Shown here piece by piece: positions 53,661 through 62,453 of a stretch of 64,000 nucleotides of DNA (the stretch's first letter is position 1; each line of letters begins with the position of its first letter). The notes beneath the pieces were generated by a model. That model worked only from the letters and a program-made list of their open reading frames with translations, made no database searches and was not told where the DNA came from. The position numbers were made by a program, and so were the translations under genes. Origin of the DNA: Hahella chejuensis KCTC 2396 (GTDB lineage: Bacteria; Pseudomonadota; Gammaproteobacteria; Pseudomonadales; Oleiphilaceae); NCBI RefSeq assembly GCF_000012985.1, contig NC_007645.1, forward strand, positions 6,685,001 to 6,749,000, written 5' to 3'.

Positions 53661-54320
53661 ATGCGCATTTTATTGGTGGAGGATGACGAGTTACTGGCCG
53701 ACGGTATCCAGACCAGCTTGAGTCAACAGGCCAACACCGTGGACTGGGTGGCCTCTGGCGAGGCTGCGCTGCACGCCCTGAAACTGGAGCAATTCCATCT
53801 CGTCATTCTGGACCTGGGGCTGCCCGACATCGACGGCCTCACCGTATTGAAACGCCTGCGCGATCGCGGCGATGAGATCCCCGTTCTGATTCTCAGCGCC
53901 CGCGACCAGGTACAGGATCGGGTCAAAGGCCTCGACGCCGGAGCCGACGACTATCTGCTGAAACCCTTTGACGTCAGCGAGCTGAAAGCCCGTTTGCGCG
54001 CACTCAGCCGGCGTGGTTCCGGTAATGCGCATCCGGAAATCCAGCTCGCCAACATCCGCATTCTGCCCTCTTCCTATCAGGTTTATAAAAGCGCTGAGGA
54101 AGTGCGCCTGTCGCGCCGGGAATACGCGCTCCTGTATGAGCTCGCCTCTCATCGCGGCAGGGTGCTGTCCAAAGACCAGTTGGAAGAGCTCGTCTATGGC
54201 TGGTCCGATGATGTGTCCAGCAACACCATGGAAGTCCATATTCACAACCTGCGCAAAAAGCTCAACCCCGACCTGATTAAAACCGTTCGCGGCATGGGTT
54301 ATATGATCGAGAAGGAATAA
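53661..54320 (+). CDS. OmpR/PhoB-family response regulator
   Basis: Regulator of 219 residues. The receiver domain has LLVEDDELLADGI, phospho-acceptor D51 in LVILDLGLPD and the conserved K in YLLKPFDVSEL. A winged-helix output domain (about 125-219) has LSRREYALLYELASHRGRVL and SNTMEVHIHNLRKKL. It is closest in style to QseB/BasR. Its stop overlaps the kinase start by one base. Possible targets are the TPR gene and the cassette upstream. Confidence 0.92.
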   Translation: MRILLVEDDELLADGIQTSLSQQANTVDWVASGEAALHALKLEQFHLVILDLGLPDIDGLTVLKRLRDRGDEIPVLILSARDQVQDRVKGLDAGADDYLLKPFDVSELKARLRALSRRGSGNAHPEIQLANIRILPSSYQVYKSAEEVRLSRREYALLYELASHRGRVLSKDQLEELVYGWSDDVSSNTMEVHIHNLRKKLNPDLIKTVRGMGYMIEKE

Positions 54321-55708
54321 TGCGCTCCATCAAACGTTTTCTGCTGATTTCACTGATTTCCATAATCTGTCTGGGCGGCCTGTTCACCGCCTTCGCCAAT
54401 TACCGCGACTCCCAGGAACAGGTGGAAGAGCTGTTCGACGCCGAACTGGCGCAGATGGCCCGCATGCTGCAAAGCCTGCTGGCCAGCCAGATGAAGCGGA
54501 CCAACCTGGACCACCTGCAGGACGCCCTGGTGTATGAGGACTACGCCCTCGACGAAAAAGAAGAGGCGGGGTTGAGCGACGGCGAGGAATATACGCCGTT
54601 GGGTCATAAGTATGAGAAAAAGCTGGCGTTTCAGGTCTGGAGTGAAAGCGGCAAGTTGTTAATTCAAACCCAATCCGCGTCACAGGACCTCACCCGGCAT
54701 CAGGCTGGCTTCAACTCCGACAAGGTCGATGGCGAGTCATGGCGCACCTTTACCTTGTTCGATGAGAATCTGCGGATCTGGATACAGGTAGCGCAACAGG
54801 AAGACGTGCGCAGCGAGCTGACGGCGGAAATCGCCGAACACGCGATCTGGCCGTCGCTGCTGTTGATCCCCATCATCCTGCTGGGCGTCAGCTGGGCGGT
54901 GACCCGCGCCCTGCGGCCGCTTTCCACTATCTCCAGGGAGCTGAAACAGCGGGATTACGCCAATCTGCAAACCCTGGACGACGCCAACTATCCCTCCGAA
55001 CTGTCAATCCTGGTGGACGCCATCAACGACCTGTTCCAGCGTCTGCAAGCCACATCGGACCGCGAGCGACAATTCACCGCCGACGCCGCCCATGAGTTAC
55101 GCACCCCTCTCGCCGGGGTAAAAGTGCATTTGCAGAACGCACAGGAAATGGCGCAATCCGAACCGGTTTCCGACTGCCTGCGCAAAGCCCTGCGCGGCCT
55201 GGACCGTTTGATTCACATGGTGGAGCAACTGTTGCAGCTTAGCCGTCTGGATCACGAGCGCGCCCTCAGCGACGCGCAACCGGTGCAGATCGACATGCTG
55301 TGCCAGGATATCCTGCGGGAATCGCAACCCTTGATTGAAGAAAAGAACATCCGTGCGGAATTCAATGCGGACGGCTGTGCGCCGATTCAGGGCAATCCCG
55401 CCGCGCTCAGCATTTTGCTGCGCAATCTGGTGGACAACGCCTTACGCTATTCGCCCAAAGACTCTCAGATCACCCTGCACGTAAAGAATAAAACCCTGGT
55501 GATTGAAGATCAGGGCCCCGGCATTCCCCCCGAGCAACGCCAGCAGGCGATGGAGCGATTTCACCGCGGCAAGCAGCAGAACGAAATCGGCAGCGGACTT
55601 GGCCTTTCTATCTGTCAACGCATTGCGGACCTGCACCGAGCGCACATGTCTCTGGATGAGCGGCAGGATCATCAGCCCGGGCTGCGCGTACAGATTTCGT
55701 TCCCATGA
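54320..55708 (+). CDS. Membrane sensor histidine kinase
   Basis: Kinase of 462 residues. Two membrane helices are at about 8-26 and 174-194 with a periplasmic domain between them. A HAMP-like segment (ALRPLSTISRELKQRDYANL) follows, then HisKA with AAHELRTPLAGVKVHLQ (phospho-acceptor His) and HATPase boxes NLVDNALRYSP, DQGPGIP and GSGLGLSI. It pairs with the response regulator encoded upstream, QseC-like by layout. Signal unknown. Confidence 0.92.
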   Translation: MRSIKRFLLISLISIICLGGLFTAFANYRDSQEQVEELFDAELAQMARMLQSLLASQMKRTNLDHLQDALVYEDYALDEKEEAGLSDGEEYTPLGHKYEKKLAFQVWSESGKLLIQTQSASQDLTRHQAGFNSDKVDGESWRTFTLFDENLRIWIQVAQQEDVRSELTAEIAEHAIWPSLLLIPIILLGVSWAVTRALRPLSTISRELKQRDYANLQTLDDANYPSELSILVDAINDLFQRLQATSDRERQFTADAAHELRTPLAGVKVHLQNAQEMAQSEPVSDCLRKALRGLDRLIHMVEQLLQLSRLDHERALSDAQPVQIDMLCQDILRESQPLIEEKNIRAEFNADGCAPIQGNPAALSILLRNLVDNALRYSPKDSQITLHVKNKTLVIEDQGPGIPPEQRQQAMERFHRGKQQNEIGSGLGLSICQRIADLHRAHMSLDERQDHQPGLRVQISFP

Positions 55709-55824
55709 AGGATATCTCGCGCCCCATCCCTATATTTTTTATTGTTTTAATATAAAAACACTATATTTTATCTATAAAAGCGTCTGACTTATTCTGCGGG
55801 AAAACATACACGCAGGAATAAGAC

Positions 55825-56754
55825 ATGACGCTCTGGAACCCTAATTTACGTATAGCTCTCGCCACGCGCCTGCTAACGCTCGGCGCGGCTATGTCCTTGC
55901 AGCTTTTACTCGCGGCGCCCGGACGCGCCGAGGAAATTAGTTTTTCCTATATTGAAACCGGCGCCTCCAGCGGCGCCCAGGAAGCCATGGTGGTGAGCAG
56001 CGGCAGTTGGTTCACCCGACGCAAACTGTCCCATGGCGCAGTGCTGATCCAACATCCGGATGGCGACTTGCTTTACGACACCGGGCTGGGACGTCAGGTG
56101 GATGCACAGTTCGAGGTCAATCCTTGGTGGGCGCGCGCATTGTTCGCCTACGATAAAGGGGTTCCCGTCGCCGACCAGCTGGCGGCGACCACTTATGACG
56201 TCAGGCGCCTGAAGGCGATCGTACTGTCCCATCTGCACTGGGATCACGCCAGCGGCGTGGCGGATTTTCCCGGCGTTCCCATCTGGGTGCAGCAGAAGGA
56301 GTATGACGCGGCCTTGGAAGGCGCACCGCCGGCCTTTCTGCATTCACAACTGGAAGGGCCGAATATCGACTGGCGCTTTCTGACGCTGGGCGACACTGAG
56401 TTCAAAGGCTTCGAACGCAGTCTGGATGTTTACGGCGACGGTTCTGTCGTCCTGGTGGAGATTCCCGGTCATACCCGCGGTCAGTTGGGGTTGTATTTGA
56501 CGCTGAACGCGCAGACCCGGTATTTCTTTATCGGCGACGCCACCTGGACCCTGAAAGGCGTTCGGGATGACAGTCCACGCCCCGGGTTCGTGCGCTGGAT
56601 GGCGAACTTGAACGATGACGATGGCCTGACTCAGCGTATGGTGACTCAGCTACACAATCTGCAGCAGGTGGAGCCGGACCTGACCATCGTGCCGGCGCAT
56701 GACGAATTGATCGCCGCCGACCTGCCTCACTACCCTGAATTCTCCTCACAGTAG
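55825..56754 (+). CDS. Secreted metallo-beta-lactamase-fold hydrolase
   Basis: MBL-fold protein of 309 residues with a signal peptide (MSLQLLLAAPGRAEEIS at about 17-33). The zinc motif LSHLHWDHASGVAD is at about residue 135 (HxHxDH), IPGHTRGQLGLYL gives the next His and FIGDATWTLKG the Asp. This layout is like AHL-lactonase or glyoxalase-II-type enzymes; export makes a lactonase or esterase role plausible but unproven. It lies 40 bp before a LysR-type gene on the same strand. RBS aggaa precedes ATG 55825. Confidence 0.85.
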   Translation: MTLWNPNLRIALATRLLTLGAAMSLQLLLAAPGRAEEISFSYIETGASSGAQEAMVVSSGSWFTRRKLSHGAVLIQHPDGDLLYDTGLGRQVDAQFEVNPWWARALFAYDKGVPVADQLAATTYDVRRLKAIVLSHLHWDHASGVADFPGVPIWVQQKEYDAALEGAPPAFLHSQLEGPNIDWRFLTLGDTEFKGFERSLDVYGDGSVVLVEIPGHTRGQLGLYLTLNAQTRYFFIGDATWTLKGVRDDSPRPGFVRWMANLNDDDGLTQRMVTQLHNLQQVEPDLTIVPAHDELIAADLPHYPEFSSQ

Positions 56755-56793
56755 TTGAGAGTACAGGGGTGACTTGATACCAACGGAGCCTGT

Positions 56794-57630
56794 ATGGATT
56801 TGAGAGCCCTGCGCTACTACGTCGCCGCCGTGGAAACCGGCAGCATCACTGCGGCGGCGGAACAATGTCATGTGGCGCAACCGTCCATTTCCCTCGCAGT
56901 CAGTAAGCTGGAAAGCGAATTGGACACGCTGTTGCTGGAACGGGGCAAGAAGGGAGTACGCACTACGCGCGCCGGTCGCGAGTTGCATCATATGGCCCGC
57001 CGCCTGCTGGCGCAAAGCGACGCCATGGTGAAGCATTTCCAGCAAAGCGCACCCTTGCCGCCCCTGCGCATTGGCCTGGACCTGGTGGTCAGCCTGGAGC
57101 GCGTCAAAGCCTTGCTGGCGCGTCTGGCCCCATTGCAGTTGCGAATGCAGCTGGAGCTGCTGCGCGGTGAAGAAAACGCGGATATTCGCATCGTCAGCCG
57201 CGACCGCTGCCCGGAAAACTACCATTTCAGTCCGCTCTGGCGGGATGAGTACAGCCTGTTGTTGCCCGCCGATCATCCTTTGTCCTTGCGTGACCAGCTT
57301 GAAATCAGCGACTTGAACGGCATCAGTTTGGTGGAGCGCTCCTTTTGCGATCTGTCCGGCCAATGGCGCGCCTTCGCGGAGCGGCATCAACTGGACTTCA
57401 CCATCACTGCCCGCACTGACAACGAAGAATGGGCGCTGGCGCTGGTCGCCGCCGGCGTCGGAGCCTGTCTGGCGCCGCAGGGGATTGACGCCGCCGCGCC
57501 AGATGGAGTCATCGCCATCCCCCTCTCGCAGATTGAAGGCTTCCCGGACATCAAACGGGAGCTGGGACTCGCCTGGTCTCCTCTGCTTCGTAATGAGATA
57601 AAGGAAGCGCTGCTTCCTTTATTTGACTGA
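56794..57630 (+). CDS. LysR-family regulator
   Basis: Regulator of 278 residues. The N-terminal helix-turn-helix has LRALRYYVAAVETGSITAAA and VAQPSISLAVSKLESEL, and the remaining part is the LysR substrate-binding domain. ATG 56794 follows cggag. It probably controls the MBL-fold gene before it, which is transcribed in the same direction and is only 39 bp away. A 12-bp hairpin overlaps its stop codon. Confidence 0.9.
   Translation: MDLRALRYYVAAVETGSITAAAEQCHVAQPSISLAVSKLESELDTLLLERGKKGVRTTRAGRELHHMARRLLAQSDAMVKHFQQSAPLPPLRIGLDLVVSLERVKALLARLAPLQLRMQLELLRGEENADIRIVSRDRCPENYHFSPLWRDEYSLLLPADHPLSLRDQLEISDLNGISLVERSFCDLSGQWRAFAERHQLDFTITARTDNEEWALALVAAGVGACLAPQGIDAAAPDGVIAIPLSQIEGFPDIKRELGLAWSPLLRNEIKEALLPLFD
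57598..57622. terminator. Hairpin overlapping the LysR stop region
   Basis: The arms ataaaggaagc (57598-57608) and gcttcctttat (57612-57622) are perfectly complementary around gct and lie inside the last codons of the LysR gene. The bases after it (ttgactgac) contain few Ts. It probably separates the LysR gene from the sigma-factor gene. Confidence 0.55.
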
Positions 57631-57654
57631 CACTTGACGGATACTCGACTGAAC

Positions 57655-57680
57655 TGATCCAAATCCTCACCAGCAGCGTA
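57655..57680 (+). promoter_or_regulatory. RpoE/ChrR-type autoregulated promoter
   Basis: tgatcc (57655-57660) and cgta (57677-57680) are separated by 16 bp. This resembles the promoter recognised by sigma factors of the RpoE-ChrR (ECF11) group, and lies about 45 bp before the start of the sigma gene, so autoregulation is likely. Recalled from family knowledge, not measured. Confidence 0.5.
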
Positions 57681-57723
57681 GTTAGAACATTATTTGCCCG
57701 GTTTATTTTGGAGCTGCTACGCT

Positions 57724-58377
57724 ATGCAGGTAAGTAACAACGTCATAGTGCTACCGATTAATCGAAAGATGGACCCTAACCAACAGGACCCGGACGCCGG
57801 CGAGGACTCCGCCTCCTCTAGAGATGTCCTGGCGCCCTTGATAGAAGCGGTAGCCGCACAGCGGGACCGGGATGCGTTCCGTCAACTGTTCCAGGCCTTC
57901 GCCCCCAAAGTGAAGGCATACGCCATCAAGCAGGGCATGCTGGAACACGCAGAGGAACTGGTGCAGGAAGTCATGGTCAACGTGTGGCGGCGCGCCGCCC
58001 AGTTCGACCGCGATAAGGCGGCGGCTTCAACCTGGCTGTTCGCCATCGCCCGTAATGCGCGCATCGACCTGCTGCGCAAGCTGGGACGCTCCAGCCAGGA
58101 AACCCAGGTGGAAACGGACTATTTGTGGAGCCTGCCAGGTTCCGATGAACCTACCGGCGCGTTCCAGCAGGCCGTCATCGTACGCAATATTCGCCAGTCT
58201 CTGGGAGAGCTGCCGCAAGAGCAACGAGACGTCATCGCCAAAGTCTATCTGGAAGACAAGTCTCACCAGCGGGTGGCTGAAGAACTCAGCCTGCCGCTGG
58301 GCACCGTGAAAAGCAGAGTCCGTCTGGCTCTGCAGAAACTGAAGGTGATTTTGCAGGAACGGGAAAAAGCAGTATGA
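57724..58377 (+). CDS. ECF sigma factor, RpoE-ChrR group
   Basis: Sigma-70-family factor of about 217 residues. Region 2 is AFAPKVKAYAIKQGMLEHAE to AASTWLFAIARNARIDLLRK, and region 4 is LPQEQRDVIAKVYLEDKSHQ with SLPLGTVKSRVRLALQKL. ATG 57724 (MQVSNN) has ggag 11 bp upstream; a start at 57769 (MDPNQQ) is possible. Its stop overlaps the ChrR-type gene by 4 bp. By family it should drive a singlet-oxygen or peroxide response when its anti-sigma partner is inactivated. Confidence 0.9.
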   Translation: MQVSNNVIVLPINRKMDPNQQDPDAGEDSASSRDVLAPLIEAVAAQRDRDAFRQLFQAFAPKVKAYAIKQGMLEHAEELVQEVMVNVWRRAAQFDRDKAAASTWLFAIARNARIDLLRKLGRSSQETQVETDYLWSLPGSDEPTGAFQQAVIVRNIRQSLGELPQEQRDVIAKVYLEDKSHQRVAEELSLPLGTVKSRVRLALQKLKVILQEREKAV

Positions 58378-59039
58378 GTCAACATCACCCCAGTGATGAC
58401 ATTCTGATGGAATACGCAGCGGGTTGCGCCTCACCGCATCTCGCCTTGTGCGTAGCCGTTCACCTGCAGTACTGCCCTCACTGCCGCGCCGGCATCCAGC
58501 GCCTCAACGCTCTGGGCGGAGAAATGCTGCAGCAACTGCCGCAGGAAGACCTGAACGAAGCGTTATTCGAACGCATCATGCTGCGTATCGAGCTGGAGGA
58601 AAGCGCGCCGGCGACGCTGCAAAAGCCCGTAGAGGATCTGCTACAGCGCTGGCTGCCTGAGGGTTTAAGCGCCGTAAGCTGGCGCAAGCAGTGGTTCAAA
58701 GTGTATGAGTACGTGCTGGAAGTTTCCCGCAAAGGCCGACAGCGCCTCAGCCTGCAAAAGATCGCCGCCGGCGGCCGCGCGCCTCTGCACGCGCACTATG
58801 GCCAGGAGGTGACCGTGGTGCTGCAGGGAGGTTTTTCCGATGAACTGGGCGTGTATGAAGAAGGCGACTTCGTCATTCGCAGCGGGGACCAGCGTCACCG
58901 TCCCCGCGCCCTGGAAAATGAAGACTGCATCTGCCTCGCTTATCTGGACGCGCCGGTGTGTCTGGCCGGCCCCATCGGTCGCTGGATCGAACGCTTCAGA
59001 CGGCTGTTTATGCCGGACCTGAACGCGCCCGCCAGCTGA
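58374..59039 (+). CDS. chrR: ChrR-type anti-sigma factor with cupin domain
   Basis: Protein of 221 residues. The N-terminal zinc-binding anti-sigma domain has H5, H30, C34 and C37 (HLQYCPHCRAG), the spacing seen in ChrR. The C-terminal half is a cupin (RAPLHAHYGQEVTVVLQGGF, GDFVIRSGDQRHRP) that senses the oxidant signal. It holds the sigma factor encoded just before it inactive until stressed. Confidence 0.9.
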   Translation: MSQHHPSDDILMEYAAGCASPHLALCVAVHLQYCPHCRAGIQRLNALGGEMLQQLPQEDLNEALFERIMLRIELEESAPATLQKPVEDLLQRWLPEGLSAVSWRKQWFKVYEYVLEVSRKGRQRLSLQKIAAGGRAPLHAHYGQEVTVVLQGGFSDELGVYEEGDFVIRSGDQRHRPRALENEDCICLAYLDAPVCLAGPIGRWIERFRRLFMPDLNAPAS

Positions 59040-59064
59040 CCGACGTTTTCTCGGCGGCGCAGGA

Positions 59065-60606
59065 TCATCCCTCCGCCGCCATCCGACCTCCCCAGTCATA
59101 ACCCGCCGTTCTCCGCCACACCAGATGCGCGGCTGACGTCATGCTGGGAGGTTCAGCCAGCGGCGGTCGTCGCTGAAACCAGGGCAAGGCCCGCTCCATC
59201 TGCGCCGCCAGACTGAACAGAAGACGCTCCTGACCAATGCCTGCGGCAAACTGCACGCCAATGGGCAAATCATCCTGATTCCACCACACCGGCAACATCA
59301 TCGCGGGTTGACCTCCCATATTGAACAGAGGAGAGAACGGGGTGAGAGAAAAACTTCTGGCGCGAATATTTTGCGCGAGCAGGTTCAATAACGGCGTCAT
59401 TGGAATACTTCTCGCCAGCTCCAGCAACAGTTTCTCCTGCTGGGAAGGCGCCAGTTCGCCAAGTCGGGTCGGCGGGCCGGCCATCGCCGGAGTAAGCAGT
59501 ACGTCAAACTGTTGGAATAAAGTTTCCAGCCTGCGCCCCGCCTGATTCATAACCTGGGTCGCCCAGGCGAATTCCGCTGCAGTCTTGCTCAACCCCAGAT
59601 TGAACAACAGATGGGTCGCCAGCTCCAGATCGCCTCGACGTGGCCGACCGCTGGGACTGACCTGTCGCACCATCTGCGCAGTTTCTCCCGCCACGATAGT
59701 CAGATAGGCCTGCGTCAGCTCTTCCTCATCCAGACTAAGCGTATATTGAATCACCTCATGGCCCATGTCCTCGCACACCATGGCGGCGCGGTCCAGCGCC
59801 AGCAGACTGTCGTTGTTCAACGTGGCGCTGAAGAACGGTTTTTCGCAAATGGCGATGCGCAAAGGGCGTCGGGGTCCCGTCAACGCCCGGCGATAGCACT
59901 GCTCGGTATTCTCCAACCCTGCGCTGACGCTTAACAGCATTGCGCTATCCCGCACGCTGCGGGAGATCACATGATCCACCGCCATGCCCTGCAACCGCCC
60001 CCAAGTATGCCCCTCCGGCTCTCGCCCTCGGGAGGGTTTAAAGCCAAACAAACCACAGGACACCGCAGGCGCCCGCAGAGAACCGCCAATATCCACCGCA
60101 TGCGCAACCGGAGTCATCCCCACCGCCACAGCCGCTGCAGCGCCGCCGCTGGAGCCTCCCGGCGAACGACTCAGGTCCCAGGGGTTACGGGAAGCGCCGA
60201 ACAATTGCGGCTCCGTGGTCACCGCCAGACCCAGCTCCGCCGTATTGGTCTTGCCGGCGATGACCAACCCCGCGCGCCGGTAGCGTTGCACCAGTTCACA
60301 ATCATGAAACACCGGGCGCGAACAAAACAGGCGGGAACCGGCGGAGGTCGGCGTCTTGCGCACCTCCGCATTCAGGTCCTGCAGCAAAAAAGGCGCGCCA
60401 TACAATGGCTGTTGCGGATGCAAGTGCTCAAGTTGCGCTCTGGCCTGATCGTAGAGTTTGTTGATCACTGCATTCACCAGCGGATTGCGAGACTCAATGC
60501 GAGCAATCGCCGCCTCCAGCAGTTCATCCGGACTGACCTCCCCAGACTGCGCCAGCTCCGCCAGTCCGATGGCGTCATACTTTTCATATTCGGGAAACGG
60601 GATCAA
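59065..60606 (-). CDS. Amidase-signature-family hydrolase
   Basis: Amidase of 513 residues. AGKTNTAELGLAVTT carries the catalytic lysine, and SRSPGGSSGGAAAAVAVGM the glycine/serine signature with the cis-serine and nucleophile serine about 20 residues on (DIGGSLRAPAVSCGLFGFKP). Start is TTG 60606 overlapping the stop of the ligase-like gene by 4 bp, so the two are an operon. It hydrolyses an amide; substrate unknown. Coupling with a ligase-like protein might reflect a make-and-break pair or a sensor. Confidence 0.85.
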   Translation of the reverse strand: MIPFPEYEKYDAIGLAELAQSGEVSPDELLEAAIARIESRNPLVNAVINKLYDQARAQLEHLHPQQPLYGAPFLLQDLNAEVRKTPTSAGSRLFCSRPVFHDCELVQRYRRAGLVIAGKTNTAELGLAVTTEPQLFGASRNPWDLSRSPGGSSGGAAAAVAVGMTPVAHAVDIGGSLRAPAVSCGLFGFKPSRGREPEGHTWGRLQGMAVDHVISRSVRDSAMLLSVSAGLENTEQCYRRALTGPRRPLRIAICEKPFFSATLNNDSLLALDRAAMVCEDMGHEVIQYTLSLDEEELTQAYLTIVAGETAQMVRQVSPSGRPRRGDLELATHLLFNLGLSKTAAEFAWATQVMNQAGRRLETLFQQFDVLLTPAMAGPPTRLGELAPSQQEKLLLELARSIPMTPLLNLLAQNIRARSFSLTPFSPLFNMGGQPAMMLPVWWNQDDLPIGVQFAAGIGQERLLFSLAAQMERALPWFQRRPPLAEPPSMTSAAHLVWRRTAGYDWGGRMAAEG

Positions 60607-62105
60607 GACAGCGCCTCCCCTGTCTTGCTGTCCTCCTTCGGCGAGGTCATGCGATGGGTGGCTTCAAGCAACTCGTACACCGCGTCGATATCTTCTTGAT
60701 AGGTTTGCTGAATGGCTTCGCGATTTTTACGACCCGACGAATGCAGGAGTCCATTGGCGACATTGAATGCTTGCGTAGCGCCAACCACCGCCTTGATCTG
60801 GGCGAACTCCGGCAAGCGACGATTCACCCTTTCCACCACGGAGGTAAGTTCATCCGCATCTTCCGATACGATCACCGCCACCAGATTGGACTTTCCCGCG
60901 CCGAATACCGCCGCCTGTCGGATCTGCGGGTCTCCGGTCAGCTCCGCTTCGATCCAGTCCGGGGAGATTCTGCGTCCCTCAGCGGTCACCAGCACATCTT
61001 TTTTGCGCCCGCGTATAAATAAAAATCCTTCGTTGTCCATATATCCCAGGTCTCCGCTGTTCCATTGTGCATTGGGGCGGCGCGGCTCGCCGCCCAGATA
61101 GCCGAGGCTCAACGCCCCGCCCACCATGACTTCTCCCTCTTCACTGATGCGCACTCGCGAGTGCGGCAAAGGTTTTCCCACAGAGCCTGGCTTATACGCC
61201 TTGGGCGTACTCAAACTCACCATTGAGCCGGCTTCGTCTAGACAATATCCCGCATATACCGGCGCGCCCTGACGCCGCGCCGCATTGATCAAGCGTCGGG
61301 ATACCGGAGCGCCAATAAGGGTCACATAGCGCATGGCGTCCAGCGTCAGAGAACGGGACTGCATATAACTGAGCAGGGGCTTTAATAGTTCCGGGGTGAT
61401 CAGCATGGTGGAGGCCCGATAGTCCACCAGGCTGCGATAAAGTTCCGCCGGATTAAATGTTGGGGAGCCAGATCCACACTGTTCAGCGGGAAGCATGATC
61501 GTCGCCGCGCCCGCCGCCAGGGCGGCGCCGGTTCCAGCCACCTGCTCCGCCAACGAGTTCAGCGGCAATAAGCAAAAATGGCGGCCTTGCGCCGTGATAT
61601 TGGCACTGGCGCACACCGACGCCGTCACGGCGTCCAAAGTCTGGCGGTTCAGACACACGCCACGGAGAATGTCGCAATCATCCACATAAAAAGCGATGCG
61701 ATCTACGTCCGTCATCGGTTCGCTGTATAGACCCGTCAATGCCAACTGAAGGCCGCCAACCTGCAACAGCCGACTTTCCGGCCATAATTTACGCAAGCGC
61801 ACACCGGCGGAGCCATAGCAAATAACAGCTTCCAGTCCGGCCTGGCGGATGACATGACGTAACTGTTCATCGCTGAGTTTTGGGGAGAGCGGCGCGCACA
61901 ACGCGCCCGCGCGGGCGATGGCGAGATCGGCGATAATCCAGGCGGCGTCATTGTCGCCCAGGATGCCCGCACGACGAATCGAATAGCTTTTCAGACGGAT
62001 GACGAGCGCATCCGCCTCCTGACGGAGTTTCGCGAAGCTCATACGCTCGCGAGCAGTAATCAACGCGTCGCCCTGGGCGGTTTCCAAATACTGCAGAGTG
62101 CTCAT
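60603..62105 (-). CDS. AMP-ligase-like protein with lost ATP P-loop
   Basis: Protein of 500 residues, paralogous to the ligase at 49966-51465 (ITPELLKPLLSYMQ, PVYAGYCLDEAGSMVSLS, GSVGKPLPHSRVRISEEGEV). At the position of the YTSGSTxxPKG loop it reads IAFYVDDCDILRGVCLN (about residues 135-152), so the triphosphate-binding loop is absent. GRKKDVLVTAEGRRISPDWI is intact, and the catalytic-lysine region reads SSGRKNREAI. The frame is otherwise full length, so this looks like a pseudoenzyme, not a decayed gene. ATG 62105 follows ggagga; overlaps the amidase start. Confidence 0.83.
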   Translation of the reverse strand: MSTLQYLETAQGDALITARERMSFAKLRQEADALVIRLKSYSIRRAGILGDNDAAWIIADLAIARAGALCAPLSPKLSDEQLRHVIRQAGLEAVICYGSAGVRLRKLWPESRLLQVGGLQLALTGLYSEPMTDVDRIAFYVDDCDILRGVCLNRQTLDAVTASVCASANITAQGRHFCLLPLNSLAEQVAGTGAALAAGAATIMLPAEQCGSGSPTFNPAELYRSLVDYRASTMLITPELLKPLLSYMQSRSLTLDAMRYVTLIGAPVSRRLINAARRQGAPVYAGYCLDEAGSMVSLSTPKAYKPGSVGKPLPHSRVRISEEGEVMVGGALSLGYLGGEPRRPNAQWNSGDLGYMDNEGFLFIRGRKKDVLVTAEGRRISPDWIEAELTGDPQIRQAAVFGAGKSNLVAVIVSEDADELTSVVERVNRRLPEFAQIKAVVGATQAFNVANGLLHSSGRKNREAIQQTYQEDIDAVYELLEATHRMTSPKEDSKTGEALS

Positions 62106-62453
62106 AGGAGGCGTTCCTCCGCCGTTACGCCAAACCCGGCGCCTGAGCGTGATGGGTTGAATGGCGACGATAACCATAAGCGCGCACTGGCGACAGCTCT
62201 TTCAGCGTCCATAACATCTTCCTTTACTTACGTTTTCCCTGGAATATGGTCCCGGACGCGGTCATGACCACAGATGCGCGGCAACAATCTGTTGCGCGCC
62301 GTCCTGCCGGCTTGATGAACGGCCCTGATCATGGACGGCGGGCCGGAGTGCGCAGCAGAACTTAGCAGCAGGTCCAGTAGGTCAGTATCCGCGAATATTA
62401 CGGTTATCAGGGAAGATGCTTATATTTTCCCCGACATGACCGGCCTATTTCCC
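62106..62453. other. Intergenic region upstream of the ligase-like/amidase operon
   Basis: 348 bp with no gene I can support. It should hold the promoter of the minus-strand ligase-amidase operon and the end of the LysR gene to the right. I see no terminator or operator of note. Confidence 0.5.
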
